A program made the translations under genes and the position numbers. From positions 1 to 52,153 of the forward strand of contig CALEMF010000023.1 of assembly GCA_937911505.1 (NCBI GenBank): 52,153 nucleotides of DNA. The letters run 5' to 3'. Source of the stretch: an uncultured Cytophagales bacterium (GTDB taxonomy: Bacteria; Bacteroidota; Bacteroidia; Cytophagales; Thermonemataceae). Below are positions 24,086 to 33,606 of the stretch, piece by piece (the first letter of the stretch is position 1; each line of letters begins with the position of its first letter). Under the pieces are notes generated by a model, which made no database searches, was not told the origin of the DNA, and saw only the letters and a list, made by a program, of their open reading frames with translations.

Positions 24086-25345
24086 ATGGGCATCGCCCTT
24101 TATAATACAATCATCTACCTATACAAAATACTACTCAACATAGTAGCACTTTGGCATCCTAAGGCCAAGAAGTTTGTAAAAGGGCGCAAAGGATTGCTCA
24201 CCCATATAGAAGATACCCTTGCACAGGAAGGTAGTCCACGGGTTTGGTTTCATTGTGCTTCTCTAGGAGAATTTGAGCAAGCAAGGCCTGTACTTGAGGC
24301 ATTTAAAAGACAGTACCCTACGTATGTAGTCGTACTTACTTTTTTTTCACCCTCAGGTTATGAAGTCATCAAAAAGAAAAATTTAGTCGATTATACTTTT
24401 TACTTACCGTTAGACACTGCCAAAAATGCCCAGCGATTACTAACGATCGTTCGACCACAAATGATCTTTTTCGTGAAGTACGAATTTTGGTATCATTACC
24501 TTACCGAAGCGCAGCGGCGTCATATTCCACTTTTGTTGTTTTCTGCTATTTTTCGTTCTAGTCAGCCTTTCTTTCAGCCATACGGGCAGCTACATAGAAC
24601 GATGCTCCAATGCTTTACCCATATTTTTGTCCAAAATGAACATTCAAGACAACTATTAGCAAAAATCAATATTCATCAGGTAAGTGTAAGCGGCGATACC
24701 CGTTTTGATAGAGTAGCAACCATTGAACAGCAAGGAAAGAGTTTCCCTTTGGTAGAAACCTTCAAAAATCAGCAACCACTATTGATCGCAGGAAGCACTT
24801 GGGAAGAAGACTTAAAAGTATTGCTTCCACTGATACAGCAAGCCCGTCTACCGTTTAAATACGTCATTGCTCCACACGAAATACACAAAAAGAAAATTAT
24901 ACAACTCAAAAATCAGTGCAATAACAAGGCGATCCGTTTTTCAGAAATTGGAGAAAATACTAATTTAGCAACTTATGATGTATTACTTATTGACAATGTA
25001 GGCATGCTTGCTACACTTTATAGGTATGGCGATTTTGCATATGTGGGTGGAGGATTCGGAAAGGGATTACATAATATTCTAGAACCAGCTACTTTTGGAA
25101 TGCCCATTTTCTTTGGAAATAAAAACTATCGCAAATTTCAGGAAGCTGTGGAACTTACGACACAAAAAGTGAGCTTTCCCATAGAAGATACCAAAGCGCT
25201 CGCTACACAACTAGAGGCGCTATATCATCACAAAAAAATGTATCAGCAAGTAGTAGAACATTGTAAGGCCTACGTAAAAAAACAGATAGGTAGTACTCAG
25301 AAGATTATGCAGTTTGTAGCGCAACTTTTTACAACACCAAAATAA
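24086..25345 (+). CDS. waaA: 3-deoxy-D-manno-octulosonic acid (Kdo) transferase
   Basis: A 419-residue GT30 glycosyltransferase that adds Kdo to lipid IVA during lipopolysaccharide core synthesis at the inner-membrane face. It has an N-terminal membrane anchor (IIYLYKILLNIVALW), the catalytic-Glu motif SLGEFEQARP, the central GSTWEEDLKVL, and the CMP-Kdo-binding segment FAYVGGGFGKGLHNILEPA followed by FGMPIFFG. Length and motif order are normal. The gene is followed 21 bases later by the WG-repeat gene on the same strand. Confidence 0.93.
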   Translation: MGIALYNTIIYLYKILLNIVALWHPKAKKFVKGRKGLLTHIEDTLAQEGSPRVWFHCASLGEFEQARPVLEAFKRQYPTYVVVLTFFSPSGYEVIKKKNLVDYTFYLPLDTAKNAQRLLTIVRPQMIFFVKYEFWYHYLTEAQRRHIPLLLFSAIFRSSQPFFQPYGQLHRTMLQCFTHIFVQNEHSRQLLAKINIHQVSVSGDTRFDRVATIEQQGKSFPLVETFKNQQPLLIAGSTWEEDLKVLLPLIQQARLPFKYVIAPHEIHKKKIIQLKNQCNNKAIRFSEIGENTNLATYDVLLIDNVGMLATLYRYGDFAYVGGGFGKGLHNILEPATFGMPIFFGNKNYRKFQEAVELTTQKVSFPIEDTKALATQLEALYHHKKMYQQVVEHCKAYVKKQIGSTQKIMQFVAQLFTTPK

Positions 25346-25366
25346 GTCATTAGTACCAAAACAACT

Positions 25367-27805
25367 TTGAATATCAAGATAAAGAAAGAACTCGTGCGAT
25401 TAAAATCCGTAATTAAAATGATCATTCCTATACTTATAGGAACACACTATGCCGTTGCACAAAGTGATATTTTATTAGCCTCTCGAGACGTATCAGGCCT
25501 CTACGGTTATGTAAATGCTACCAACAAACGATACGTGATAAAACCACAATTCGACTTGGCACTCCCCTTTAGCTTAAATGGGATTGCTAAAGTAGTAGTA
25601 GAAGGAAAGTGGGGATTAATTGATGCCAAGGGAAAAACACTCGTAAAGCCACAGTATGATTACATTGGGTGGTCTAATGAAGAATTCTACGAAAAATACG
25701 CCCAAAAAAATAAAGAAGCCCTAAGCGGTGCAGTATTTTACGACTCTTACGATAAGCTTATTCCCTATAAACGACAGGGTAAATGGGGTTTATTGAATGT
25801 GAAAGGTAAAGTAGAAGTTTCCCCTAGATACACAGCCATCCATTACCCTAAAAATAAAGTAGCGATTGTTGCTAAACGGCAAGGAGACCGTGAAGTATAT
25901 GGACTGATTAATAGTAAGGGACAAGTTCTTGTGAAGCCACAGTATCAAGACTTAGATGCAAATAATGCGTACACACAGTTCATTGTAGCCAAAGAAAGTA
26001 AGCATACCGCTAGCGATGTCTATACCAACTTTGGTGTAATCACCGCCCAAGGTGTGGTGGTCATTCCAGTAGATTACAGAGCTTTAAGAAATTACGATAA
26101 CTATTACGTAGTGCAAGACTCCACCTATCAATGGCAAATTTTTGACGAGCAAGGCGAGCGTTTTTTTACAGGCGCTTTTGATGCCATAAAAGCCATTCAG
26201 TATGATTTAGCTATTGTAAAAAAGAAAGGGAAATGGGGGGTAGTCAATAAATGGGGAAAAACCCTCATTGACTTTCGTTATCAAGAGATTTACCAAAAGA
26301 GTTTTCATCAGTTTGCTGTATTACCTTTTACACGATGGAAGTTGATTAATGCCAATAATGAGGTGATGGAGGAATACCAATTTGAAGACCTAACACCTAT
26401 TAGTACACAACTTTTCCGTTTTCAAGAAAATGGTAAATATGGTGTGATCAACCACAAGGGAGAAGTACTGAAAGAAGCTACTTATGAGGCATTCTATCCC
26501 TTCAAGTATGGGCTAGCAGTTGTAAAGCAACAAGGAAAATTTACTGTGGTCAATGAAGCCTTAACTCCTGTCATCAGCTCCTTCGACTCCACTTACGTAG
26601 ACAGCCTAGGATTCATAAAAGTAAAAAGAATAAAGCAAGGAACGCCAAAGTGGGGACTCTACAACAACGATTCTAAATTAGTTATTCCTATTGAGTACCA
26701 AGCTGTACGTGTGTTAGCCACCGATTTATTTGCGGTAAAAAAAGAAGACGCTTGGGGATATATGGATGCACGGTCTCTATGGGTTATTTCACCTCAGTAT
26801 GAAGCAGTAACTGTCTTTAGCAAAGGTTTAGCGATTGTAAAACACAAAGGGAAAGTAGGAATTATCAATAGAGAAGGAAAATGGAGAGTAGAACCTGTCT
26901 TTGACCAACTTCAACTACTGAGTCGCCATTTAGCAGTATTTCAATCATCTACCCGTAAAGGACTACTGGATATAGATAGAAAGAAAATAAAGGTGATTGC
27001 AGAGACGCTTCAATTTTTACCTAATGGACTGATTAAAACTAAGAATAAAAGCTACTGGGGGTTGTATAATATCTATGGTGATGAACTCATTCCCGATGAG
27101 TATATCTCTATTTCTGACTGCACACAAGACAGCGTTTTTACGGCGTATAAAAATGGTAATTACTCCCTCTTTAACCAAAAAGGAAAAGCATTGATAAGAG
27201 ATATTACCTACAGAGAAATGGGAGTGATGTCAGAGGGGCTCGTAGCCGTAAGGGCAAATCGTACTTGGGGGTATATCAACGAAAGGCGTAGGCATCGAAT
27301 TTCTTCTCGTTATGCAGGTGCAAAACCTTTTCATGAAGGATTAGCTGCTATCAAAATGGGGAAATACTGGGGATATATCAACAAGGGAGAAGTACTTGTT
27401 ATCAAACCTTCTTACAGCTATGCGCATGCCTTCAAAAATGGACATGCACTGGTAAAAAAGCGTGGTAAATGGGGATTCATAGACAAGTATAACCGTGTTA
27501 AAGTAGAAATTCGTTATGACGACATCAAGCCGTTGCCTTCGGGGCGTTGGCTTACTTACCTTGGTACATCAGTCGGGTTGATTAACCAAGACCTAAAAGA
27601 AGTCATTCGACCTAAGTATGACCTCATTAAAGATATAGATAAGCAACACGTACTCGTACAAAGAAGAGGTAAATGGGGCTTAAGTGACTTTGGGGGAGCC
27701 GACAAAATTCCAGCGATCTATGATTACCTGTTTGTTAGCCCCTACAATGACCTGTACCTTACAGGGCAGAAACAGCATTGGCTCACGATAGAGGTAAAGG
27801 AATGA
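25367..27805 (+). CDS. WG-repeat protein, probably exported
   Basis: Up to 812 residues, made almost wholly of about 18-20 WG (KWG) repeats, each with a GKWGLIDxxGKxLVxPxY-type beta-hairpin. Bacterial WG-repeat proteins are of unknown function and are taken to be binding scaffolds. A hydrophobic segment ending in HYAVAQ near residue 32 looks like a signal peptide. The start is uncertain: TTG at 25367, GTG at 25394 (gives a compact signal peptide) or ATG at 25418. Some repeats are degenerate (for example GKFTVVNEALTPVISS). It lies close behind waaA, though a functional link is not evident. Confidence 0.82.
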   Translation: MNIKIKKELVRLKSVIKMIIPILIGTHYAVAQSDILLASRDVSGLYGYVNATNKRYVIKPQFDLALPFSLNGIAKVVVEGKWGLIDAKGKTLVKPQYDYIGWSNEEFYEKYAQKNKEALSGAVFYDSYDKLIPYKRQGKWGLLNVKGKVEVSPRYTAIHYPKNKVAIVAKRQGDREVYGLINSKGQVLVKPQYQDLDANNAYTQFIVAKESKHTASDVYTNFGVITAQGVVVIPVDYRALRNYDNYYVVQDSTYQWQIFDEQGERFFTGAFDAIKAIQYDLAIVKKKGKWGVVNKWGKTLIDFRYQEIYQKSFHQFAVLPFTRWKLINANNEVMEEYQFEDLTPISTQLFRFQENGKYGVINHKGEVLKEATYEAFYPFKYGLAVVKQQGKFTVVNEALTPVISSFDSTYVDSLGFIKVKRIKQGTPKWGLYNNDSKLVIPIEYQAVRVLATDLFAVKKEDAWGYMDARSLWVISPQYEAVTVFSKGLAIVKHKGKVGIINREGKWRVEPVFDQLQLLSRHLAVFQSSTRKGLLDIDRKKIKVIAETLQFLPNGLIKTKNKSYWGLYNIYGDELIPDEYISISDCTQDSVFTAYKNGNYSLFNQKGKALIRDITYREMGVMSEGLVAVRANRTWGYINERRRHRISSRYAGAKPFHEGLAAIKMGKYWGYINKGEVLVIKPSYSYAHAFKNGHALVKKRGKWGFIDKYNRVKVEIRYDDIKPLPSGRWLTYLGTSVGLINQDLKEVIRPKYDLIKDIDKQHVLVQRRGKWGLSDFGGADKIPAIYDYLFVSPYNDLYLTGQKQHWLTIEVKE

Positions 27806-27845
27806 GTAAAGATAAGGTAGATTTCCAGAGGTAGTATAAAAATGA

Positions 27846-27853
27846 TATATTTG
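27846..27853 (+). promoter_or_regulatory. -7-like element TATATTTG, upstream promoter candidate
   Basis: TATATTTG is preceded at 20 bases by TTTC. It would give a leader of about 220 bases for the PD40/OmpA gene, in addition to the closer promoter at 27993-28025. I see no ORF or other structure in 27806-28080. Confidence 0.4.
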
Positions 27854-27992
27854 CCATGAATAAGATGAGCAATTAATACAATATACCCTTTACATATAAG
27901 ATATACGTATATCAAAAGTATTGATGAGATTGCTTATCAACCATTACTTACTACGAGGTAGCCAAGAAAGCACCCTTCAAGCAAGATTTAGA

Positions 27993-28025
27993 TTTGGAAT
28001 AAGCCATAATTTATATGTAATTTTG
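27993..28025 (+). promoter_or_regulatory. Bacteroidota promoter for the PD40/OmpA gene
   Basis: TTTG (27993-27996), 21 bases, then TAATTTTG (28018-28025), 55 bases before the ATG at 28081. Confidence 0.65.
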
Positions 28026-28080
28026 AGACTGGTTTAATATTTGGGCTGCTTTCAAAACCTCTACAATTCATTTAGCACCT

Positions 28081-30075
28081 ATGAGAAATAGAACATTGCT
28101 ACTATTACTTACTTTGTTATCCATTACTGTACGTGCACAAGAAGTACAGTGGGCTGATAAAGTCATAGATTTTTCTTCCGAAAGGATGATCAAGTTTAAT
28201 AATCATCAGTATCGCGCTGAGCAAGTATTGGGGAAGCCTGATGTGCTCCCAGCAATACAAAAAACAGCGTGTGCTTGGAGCCCGCTAGAAGCTAACTCAC
28301 CTGAAGAGTATATCAAAGTGGGGTTTTCAAAGCCTACTCAGGTTCGTCAGGTAGTAGTAGCCGAAAACTGGAATGCAGGAGCCATCGCACAGGTATATCT
28401 TTATGATCGATACAACAAAGCCTACATTATCTACAGGAATAATAACTTAGCTAAAGTCAAAGGGCGCATGTTTAGGATCACTATTCCTAAAACACTCTAT
28501 AAAGTAGCAGCAGTAAAGGTAGTGCTAAAGCCCAATAAAGTACCTGGTCATAACTATATAGATGCCATTGGCATCTCTGAAAGCGCTCAACCTATCAAAG
28601 CTACCATCAATCTAGGAAAAGGACTCGATGCCAAATCACAACCTGAAAAGCTAAGTGCTGCTATTAACTCTTCCTCTACCGAGATTGTACCCATCATTTC
28701 CCCTGATGGTAAAACCCTCTATTTCACCCGAGACGGCCATCCACGTAATATAAGAGATACGGCTACTAGAGAATACAAACAGGATGTATGGTCAGCAAAC
28801 ATCAGAGAAGACAAAACCTTCGAAGCAGCGAGGAATTTAGGAGCGCCTGTCAACACGAATGGCCATAATGCTTGTTTTTCCATCTCAGCAGATGGGCAGA
28901 CTATGTTGCTCAATAATAAGTATCTTCCTAAAAGATTGATTAAGGGGATTTCTATTTCTAGAAAAGTAGGAAATAGCTGGGGGCAGCCACAAGCACTCAA
29001 TGTAGAAGGCTTTGAGAACTTAGGCGATTACTCTGCTTATTACCTCTCTCAGGATGGTAAAACGCTACTACTAAGTATTCAAATGGATGATTCTTATGGT
29101 GCTAATGATCTCTACGTGAGTTTTCATCAGGGAGGAAATAATTGGAGTCGCCCCAGAAACCTTGGCAAGGTTGTCAATACAGCCGAAAGTGATACTTCTC
29201 CTTTCTTAGCCTCTGATGGTACCACCTTGTACTACTCTACTATGGGACTTAGTGGCTACGGAAAAAATGATATTTTCGTAACCCGCCGTCTAGATGATAC
29301 TTGGCAAAACTGGAGTGAACCACAGAACCTAGGTACAGAAATAAATACTTCCAACTGGGATGCCTATTTTACCATTTCAGCTTCAGGGGAATATGCTTAC
29401 TATACCTCTCATAGTGATATTTATCGTGTAAAGCTCTCTGAAGTAAACAAACCTGAGCCCGTAGCCTTAGTACAAGGCGTCGTTTATAATAAAAAAAGTA
29501 GCTTACCACTCAATGCGCGCATCATCATAGAAAAACTTCCTGAAGCTACCAAAGCAGCTAACGGAAATACCAATAGCGAAAGTGGTGAGTACAAAAATAT
29601 CCTTAATTTAGGGTCAAGCTATCGTATTACGGCAGAGGCGAAAGGTTTTTTCCCTGCTAGCGAAAGCATCGACCTTTCTGACCAAAAGGAGTATACAGAA
29701 ATAGAGAAAGATTTCTACCTTATTCCTCTCGAAAAGGGCGCTACCTTAAGACTTGATTATATCTACTTTGGTAGAGGAAGCGCTGCGCTATTACCTGACT
29801 CTTATCCAGAGCTCAACAAACTGGTAGAGATGATGGACGAAAATCCAGAAGTAGAAATTCGTCTAGAAGGCCACACAGAAATATACGGTAACAAAAAATC
29901 ACTTACAAAGCTTTCTGAAGATAGAGTACTCTCTGTTAAAAACTACTTAGTAGGCCAAGGCGTCGATCAAAGGAGAATCAAATACAAAGGATATGGCCCT
30001 ATTCGTCCCATCACGGTAAAAGGAAGTGAAGAAGAAAGGCAACTCAACAGAAGGGTAGAGGTGAAGATTCTCTAG
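28081..30075 (+). CDS. OmpA-family protein with PD40 (WD40-like) repeats
   Basis: The 664-residue product has a signal peptide (RTLLLLLTLLSITVRAQ). A beta-rich N-terminal domain (about residues 25-170, with EYIKVGFSKPTQVRQVVVAE) looks discoidin-like. PD40 beta-propeller repeats span about 190-455 (IISPDGKTLYFTRDG, FSISADGQTMLLNN, YLSQDGKTLLLSIQ, FLASDGTTLYYSTM, FTISASGEYAYYTS). A carboxypeptidase-regulatory domain covers about 460-550, and a C-terminal OmpA domain about 555-664 (VEIRLEGHTEIYG, RQLNRRVEVKIL). The architecture recalls PorE of the type IX secretion system, but the TPR region is replaced here. It likely anchors a complex to peptidoglycan. Confidence 0.82.
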   Translation: MRNRTLLLLLTLLSITVRAQEVQWADKVIDFSSERMIKFNNHQYRAEQVLGKPDVLPAIQKTACAWSPLEANSPEEYIKVGFSKPTQVRQVVVAENWNAGAIAQVYLYDRYNKAYIIYRNNNLAKVKGRMFRITIPKTLYKVAAVKVVLKPNKVPGHNYIDAIGISESAQPIKATINLGKGLDAKSQPEKLSAAINSSSTEIVPIISPDGKTLYFTRDGHPRNIRDTATREYKQDVWSANIREDKTFEAARNLGAPVNTNGHNACFSISADGQTMLLNNKYLPKRLIKGISISRKVGNSWGQPQALNVEGFENLGDYSAYYLSQDGKTLLLSIQMDDSYGANDLYVSFHQGGNNWSRPRNLGKVVNTAESDTSPFLASDGTTLYYSTMGLSGYGKNDIFVTRRLDDTWQNWSEPQNLGTEINTSNWDAYFTISASGEYAYYTSHSDIYRVKLSEVNKPEPVALVQGVVYNKKSSLPLNARIIIEKLPEATKAANGNTNSESGEYKNILNLGSSYRITAEAKGFFPASESIDLSDQKEYTEIEKDFYLIPLEKGATLRLDYIYFGRGSAALLPDSYPELNKLVEMMDENPEVEIRLEGHTEIYGNKKSLTKLSEDRVLSVKNYLVGQGVDQRRIKYKGYGPIRPITVKGSEEERQLNRRVEVKIL

Positions 30076-30086
30076 CGCTCATAGCT

Positions 30087-31043
30087 ATGGCACAAATAGG
30101 GAGAGATGTATGGCAAGCAGAAAAAATTCTTCTCCATGGAGGACTGGTAGCCATTCCTACCGAAACAGTTTATGGATTAGCGGGTAATGCGCTCAATATA
30201 GATAGCATCACTAAAATCTTCCAAGTAAAAAAAAGACCTACCTTCGATCCACTTATCGTACATACCAGTAGTATAGAAAAAGCGAAAAGCTTGGTAGTCG
30301 ACTTTCCACCGATGGCGCAAAAACTGGCAGAACTCTTTTGGGCAGGGGCGCTTACCTTACTACTCCCCAAACAGTTAATCATTCCAGACCTTGTAACAGC
30401 CGGCCTAGATACTGTAGCGATTCGTATCCCTAACCATCCCATTACGCTACAATTACTAACTCGCCTAGACTTTCCTCTGGCAGCGCCCAGTGCGAATCCT
30501 TTCGGTTATATTAGTCCTACCAAACCTACCCACGTAAAGCAACAACTAGGGGACAAAATAGCCTACATTCTAGATGGAGGCGATTGTAAAGTAGGTATCG
30601 AGTCTACAATTATTGGCTTTGAAAACGACCAACCTGTCATATTTCGCCTAGGAGGTATCAGTGTAGAGAAGATAGAACAAGTTGTAGGAAAAGTAAAAGT
30701 AAAAAGTCATTCTACCTCCAACCCGCAATCACCCGGTAGCCTAAAGAGCCACTACGCACCTATAAAGCCCTTCTTCATAAACGATATTAAGCCCCTATTG
30801 ACCCGCTATCGGCCTCATCAGATCGGAGCATTGGTTTTTGGCGAGTATCTCAAAGAAGTTCCATCAAAAAATCAGCTCAATCTTTCTGTTGCTGGTGATT
30901 TTATAGAAGCTACCAAAAATCTATTTAGCATGATGCGTCAATTAGACCAAATGTCAGTGAAGGTGATTTATGCTACATTACTCCCTGAAAAGAACCTAGG
31001 AAGGGCTATCAATGATCGCCTTCGTAGGGCTGCTGCTCAATAG
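30087..31043 (+). CDS. L-threonylcarbamoyladenylate synthase (Sua5/YwlC type)
   Basis: A 318-residue enzyme that makes threonylcarbamoyl-AMP from threonine, bicarbonate and ATP for t6A modification of tRNAs reading ANN codons. The YrdC domain covers about residues 1-200, with IPTETVYGLAGNA, KKRPTFDPLIVH, a PSANPFGYISPT segment and GIESTIIGF. The C-terminal Sua5 domain follows a SPGSLKSHYAP linker, which makes it the long Sua5 form rather than TsaC. The ATG at 30087 follows the PD40/OmpA stop by 11 bases. Its 3' end overlaps that of the converging DUF389 gene by 7 bases. Confidence 0.92.
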   Translation: MAQIGRDVWQAEKILLHGGLVAIPTETVYGLAGNALNIDSITKIFQVKKRPTFDPLIVHTSSIEKAKSLVVDFPPMAQKLAELFWAGALTLLLPKQLIIPDLVTAGLDTVAIRIPNHPITLQLLTRLDFPLAAPSANPFGYISPTKPTHVKQQLGDKIAYILDGGDCKVGIESTIIGFENDQPVIFRLGGISVEKIEQVVGKVKVKSHSTSNPQSPGSLKSHYAPIKPFFINDIKPLLTRYRPHQIGALVFGEYLKEVPSKNQLNLSVAGDFIEATKNLFSMMRQLDQMSVKVIYATLLPEKNLGRAINDRLRRAAAQ

Positions 31044-32404
31044 CGTACCAATTTGAGTGTATCCAGGTCGTAACGTACCTGGATCCAATTGGTCATTTTT
31101 TCTTCCTGCGTAAGCATCTGTTGGTAGTTGAGTGTTCCGTCCCATTTAACAGTAGCTACTGGAATGACCAACGTCTCTCCTTCTTTTTTCACCTCAATAG
31201 CATTGGTGAGTGAAAAAGCGGTAAGATTTTCATATAAAGCAAAAAGTTCCTGTTGTAATTTTGCGGGATCATTAATAATACGCTGGGTACGAATAAAACG
31301 ATTCAACGAGTCAATTTCTGTATCACGTAAACGTACGGTGTACTCGCTCTGCTGGTACAAATCCTGTAGTACTTTTTGCTTGGTCTGATTTTCCTTTGTA
31401 ATAATTTCTTGAATGTCAGCGCTTCCTAGCTCGTGGATAACTAGCTTAGTATTAGATAGATTATACTTTGCCAGACTTTTTCTAATGGATTTTTCTTCTT
31501 CAATATCACCTACCACAAATAGCTCAATGAGTGCTTCTTTTCCATCAAACTCTAAGTTTCGATTGATAATTGTACCCTTGGCAAAATTATCACTGATAAA
31601 CTCACTCGCTCTTGCCTTAAACCAAGATTCTTTCACCACATCGATAAAGAGCCAACCACTAGGTACAAGTACTAAGGCAACAAAGATACTGATATACCAG
31701 TTGACACGCTTTTCCTGCTTTGCATCCACTTGTTCAATGCGTCCGTAGCCCAATAATCGAATGATAACATAGGTAGCAATACAGATGAGCACAGCATTCA
31801 TGAAAAACAGATAGAAAGCTCCTAGAAAGAAGTCCCACCTACCAATAGCCATGCCGTAGCCCGCTGTACAGAGTGGAGGCATCAGGGCAGTAGCAATCGC
31901 GACCCCAGGTATTACATTCGACTTCTCTTTACGTGTATTGCCAATGATCCCTGCTACCCCCCCAAACACAGCAATTAAAGCATCTAAAATAGTAGGCTTG
32001 GTTCTACCTAATATTTCTGAGTCGGCTGCGCTAATCGGGGTAATAGAAAAGTAAATGACAGAGGTGATCAGGCTGACTACCACCATTACACCGAAGTTTT
32101 TAAGGGAGCGTTTTAGTAGTTCAAGGTCGTTAATAGCAATGGCTAGTCCTGTACCTAAAATAGGCCCCATTAGTGGGGAGATTAACATCGCTCCGATAAT
32201 GACCGCACCAGAATTGGTATTAAGCCCTAGCGAAGCAATAAAAATAGAGCATATGAGAATCCATATGCTATGCCCTCTAAAGGCAATATCTTTACGAATA
32301 TTGCTGGTAAGCTCTTCTTTGTCTATACCATCACTAAGCGCAAGAATATCTCGAACAAATTTGTAGATAGTGCTCAATAGGTTGTCGTCTTGCCTTTTGT
32401 TCAT
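31037..32404 (-). CDS. DUF389-family membrane protein
   Basis: A 455-residue protein. The N-terminal part (about residues 30-260) has about six membrane helices with the family signatures GLNTNSGAVIIGAMLISPLM, GAGLAIA-like GTGLAIAINDL, and PGVAIATALMPPLCTAGYGM. The C-terminal soluble part (about 270-455) is helical and charged. DUF389 proteins are widespread, predicted to be transporters or channels, and not characterised. The gene ends tail-to-tail with the threonylcarbamoyl-AMP synthase gene, sharing 7 bases, and lies divergent from the tRNA-Trp/secE operon. Confidence 0.88.
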   Translation of the reverse strand: MNKRQDDNLLSTIYKFVRDILALSDGIDKEELTSNIRKDIAFRGHSIWILICSIFIASLGLNTNSGAVIIGAMLISPLMGPILGTGLAIAINDLELLKRSLKNFGVMVVVSLITSVIYFSITPISAADSEILGRTKPTILDALIAVFGGVAGIIGNTRKEKSNVIPGVAIATALMPPLCTAGYGMAIGRWDFFLGAFYLFFMNAVLICIATYVIIRLLGYGRIEQVDAKQEKRVNWYISIFVALVLVPSGWLFIDVVKESWFKARASEFISDNFAKGTIINRNLEFDGKEALIELFVVGDIEEEKSIRKSLAKYNLSNTKLVIHELGSADIQEIITKENQTKQKVLQDLYQQSEYTVRLRDTEIDSLNRFIRTQRIINDPAKLQQELFALYENLTAFSLTNAIEVKKEGETLVIPVATVKWDGTLNYQQMLTQEEKMTNWIQVRYDLDTLKLVRY

Positions 32405-32563
32405 AAGTGTTAGAAATTGGTTGTCAGCGTGATCGAATGTGTTCGTAAGTCAATATTACAAAAAAGAAAAATGACTCAATAGTGATAAGAAAGATTTTAA
32501 GTGGCTTCCTTTGGGTAGTGTTTGATACTATGCCCCATTATATTATAAAAAAGTAATACAATA

Positions 32564-32595
32564 CTTGACTGTTACCCAGAAATACCATATATTTG
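32564..32595 (+). promoter_or_regulatory. Bacteroidota promoter of the tRNA-Trp/secE operon
   Basis: CTTG (32564-32567), 20 bases, then TATATTTG (32588-32595), 20 bases before the tRNA-Trp 5' end. Confidence 0.75.
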
Positions 32596-32615
32596 CACTC
32601 CAATTTTCGATACCA

Positions 32616-32686
32616 ACGGGTGTAGTTCAAGGGTAGAATAGCGGTCTCCAAAACCGTTGATGGGAGTTCGAATCTCTCCACCCGTG
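32616..32686 (+). tRNA. tRNA-Trp (CCA anticodon)
   Basis: A cloverleaf of 71 bases: acceptor ACGGGTG/CACCCGT, D stem GTTC/GAAT, anticodon stem GCGGT/ACCGT with loop CTCCAAA (anticodon CCA), T arm GGGAG-TTCGAAT-CTCTC, discriminator G73. The 3' CCA is not encoded (CTA follows). It leads the secE-nusG operon, the usual arrangement in many bacteria. Its CCA anticodon argues against reading TGA as Trp by the standard tRNA. Confidence 0.95.
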
Positions 32687-32701
32687 CTAAATTTAGGCAT
32701 A

Positions 32702-32896
32702 GTGAATAATATTTTACAATTTCTGAAAGACTCTTACTTCGAGTTATCTCAAAAAGTGTTCTGGCCCAAGTTCTCAACACTACAGAGCCAAGCTACCTTG
32801 GTATTAATTGCTTCTCTTATTTTTGCATTGATTATTGGTGGTATCGATTGGGTTTTTAAGACTATATTAGACCTTTGGTATAGCCCAGGGGCTTAG
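32702..32896 (+). CDS. secE: Preprotein translocase subunit SecE
   Basis: A 64-residue single-span membrane protein, the SecE subunit of the SecYEG channel. It has the amphipathic N-terminal helix with FLKDSYFELSQKVFWPKF (the conserved E-L-x-K-V-x-W-P) and one membrane helix (LVLIASLIFALIIGGIDWVF). I chose the GTG at 32702, 15 bases after the tRNA-Trp gene; an upstream in-frame ATG at 32657 lies inside the tRNA and is not credible. nusG follows 36 bases later. Confidence 0.93.
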   Translation: MNNILQFLKDSYFELSQKVFWPKFSTLQSQATLVLIASLIFALIIGGIDWVFKTILDLWYSPGA

Positions 32897-32932
32897 AAAT
32901 AACATAAAGAAAAATTAATTAAAACTTGAGTA

Positions 32933-33520
32933 ATGAGCAAGCTGAACTGGTACGTATTGAGAGCAGTTGCGGGGCAAGAGAAAAAAGTAAAATCTTACCT
33001 CGAAACAGAAATTGCTAGACAACAACTCGAAGAGCATGTACCTCAGGTGCTCATTCCTTCAGAAAAGGTATACGAAGTAAGAAACGGTAAGAAGCGGGTG
33101 AGGGAAAAGAGTTTTTTTCCAGGATATATTCTTATTTATGCAGACCTTACCTATGGAGAAACCCTCCATACGATCACTAGTATTCCAGGCGTGATAGGTT
33201 TTTTAGAAGGAACCGCTAGAGAAGATGAAACAGATATGAAGGGAGTAAAGGGATATACCAAGCAACCTATTCCATTACGTCAAGCAGAAGTCAATCGGAT
33301 TCTAGGAAAAGTAGACGAAGAAGCTGACGCAGTAGAAAAGCTAGAAGCCAGCTTCATTGTAGGAGAAAGAGTAAAAGTAATGGATGGGCCTTTCAGTGGC
33401 TTCGATGGTACCATTGAAGAAGTATTTGAAGAGCGAAAAAAGCTGAAAGTGATGGTAAAGGTATTTGGAAGAAGTACCCCCGTAGAGCTTAACTACGCAC
33501 AAGTAGAAAAACCAGAGTAA
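32933..33520 (+). CDS. nusG: Transcription termination/antitermination factor NusG
   Basis: A 195-residue protein with an N-terminal NGN domain ([42 protein letters not shown]) and a C-terminal KOW domain ([21 protein letters not shown]). It binds the RNA polymerase clamp to reduce pausing and couples to Rho or the ribosome. Typical Bacteroidota NusG length and its standard place between secE and rplK make this secure. Confidence 0.97.
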   Translation: MSKLNWYVLRAVAGQEKKVKSYLETEIARQQLEEHVPQVLIPSEKVYEVRNGKKRVREKSFFPGYILIYADLTYGETLHTITSIPGVIGFLEGTAREDETDMKGVKGYTKQPIPLRQAEVNRILGKVDEEADAVEKLEASFIVGERVKVMDGPFSGFDGTIEEVFEERKKLKVMVKVFGRSTPVELNYAQVEKPE

Positions 33521-33551
33521 AAGAAACTGTTACACAATTTTTATAGATCGT

Positions 33552-33569
33552 TTGGAATGAAGCTTCCAA
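33552..33569 (+). promoter_or_regulatory. Hairpin in the nusG-rplK gap, possible L1 leader site
   Basis: TTGGAA (33552-33557) pairs with TTCCAA (33564-33569) across TGAAGC. Ribosomal protein L1 often represses the rplK-rplA mRNA through a leader hairpin; I cannot match it to a known L1 site, so this is only a candidate. Confidence 0.25.
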
Positions 33570-33606
33570 TCATTTCAGACCTCATTGAATTAAATTAGTT
33601 TTTAAA

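Noticed and set aside
32657..32701. Longer secE starting at 32657
   Set aside because: This start lies inside the tRNA-Trp gene; the GTG at 32702 gives the normal SecE length and N terminus.
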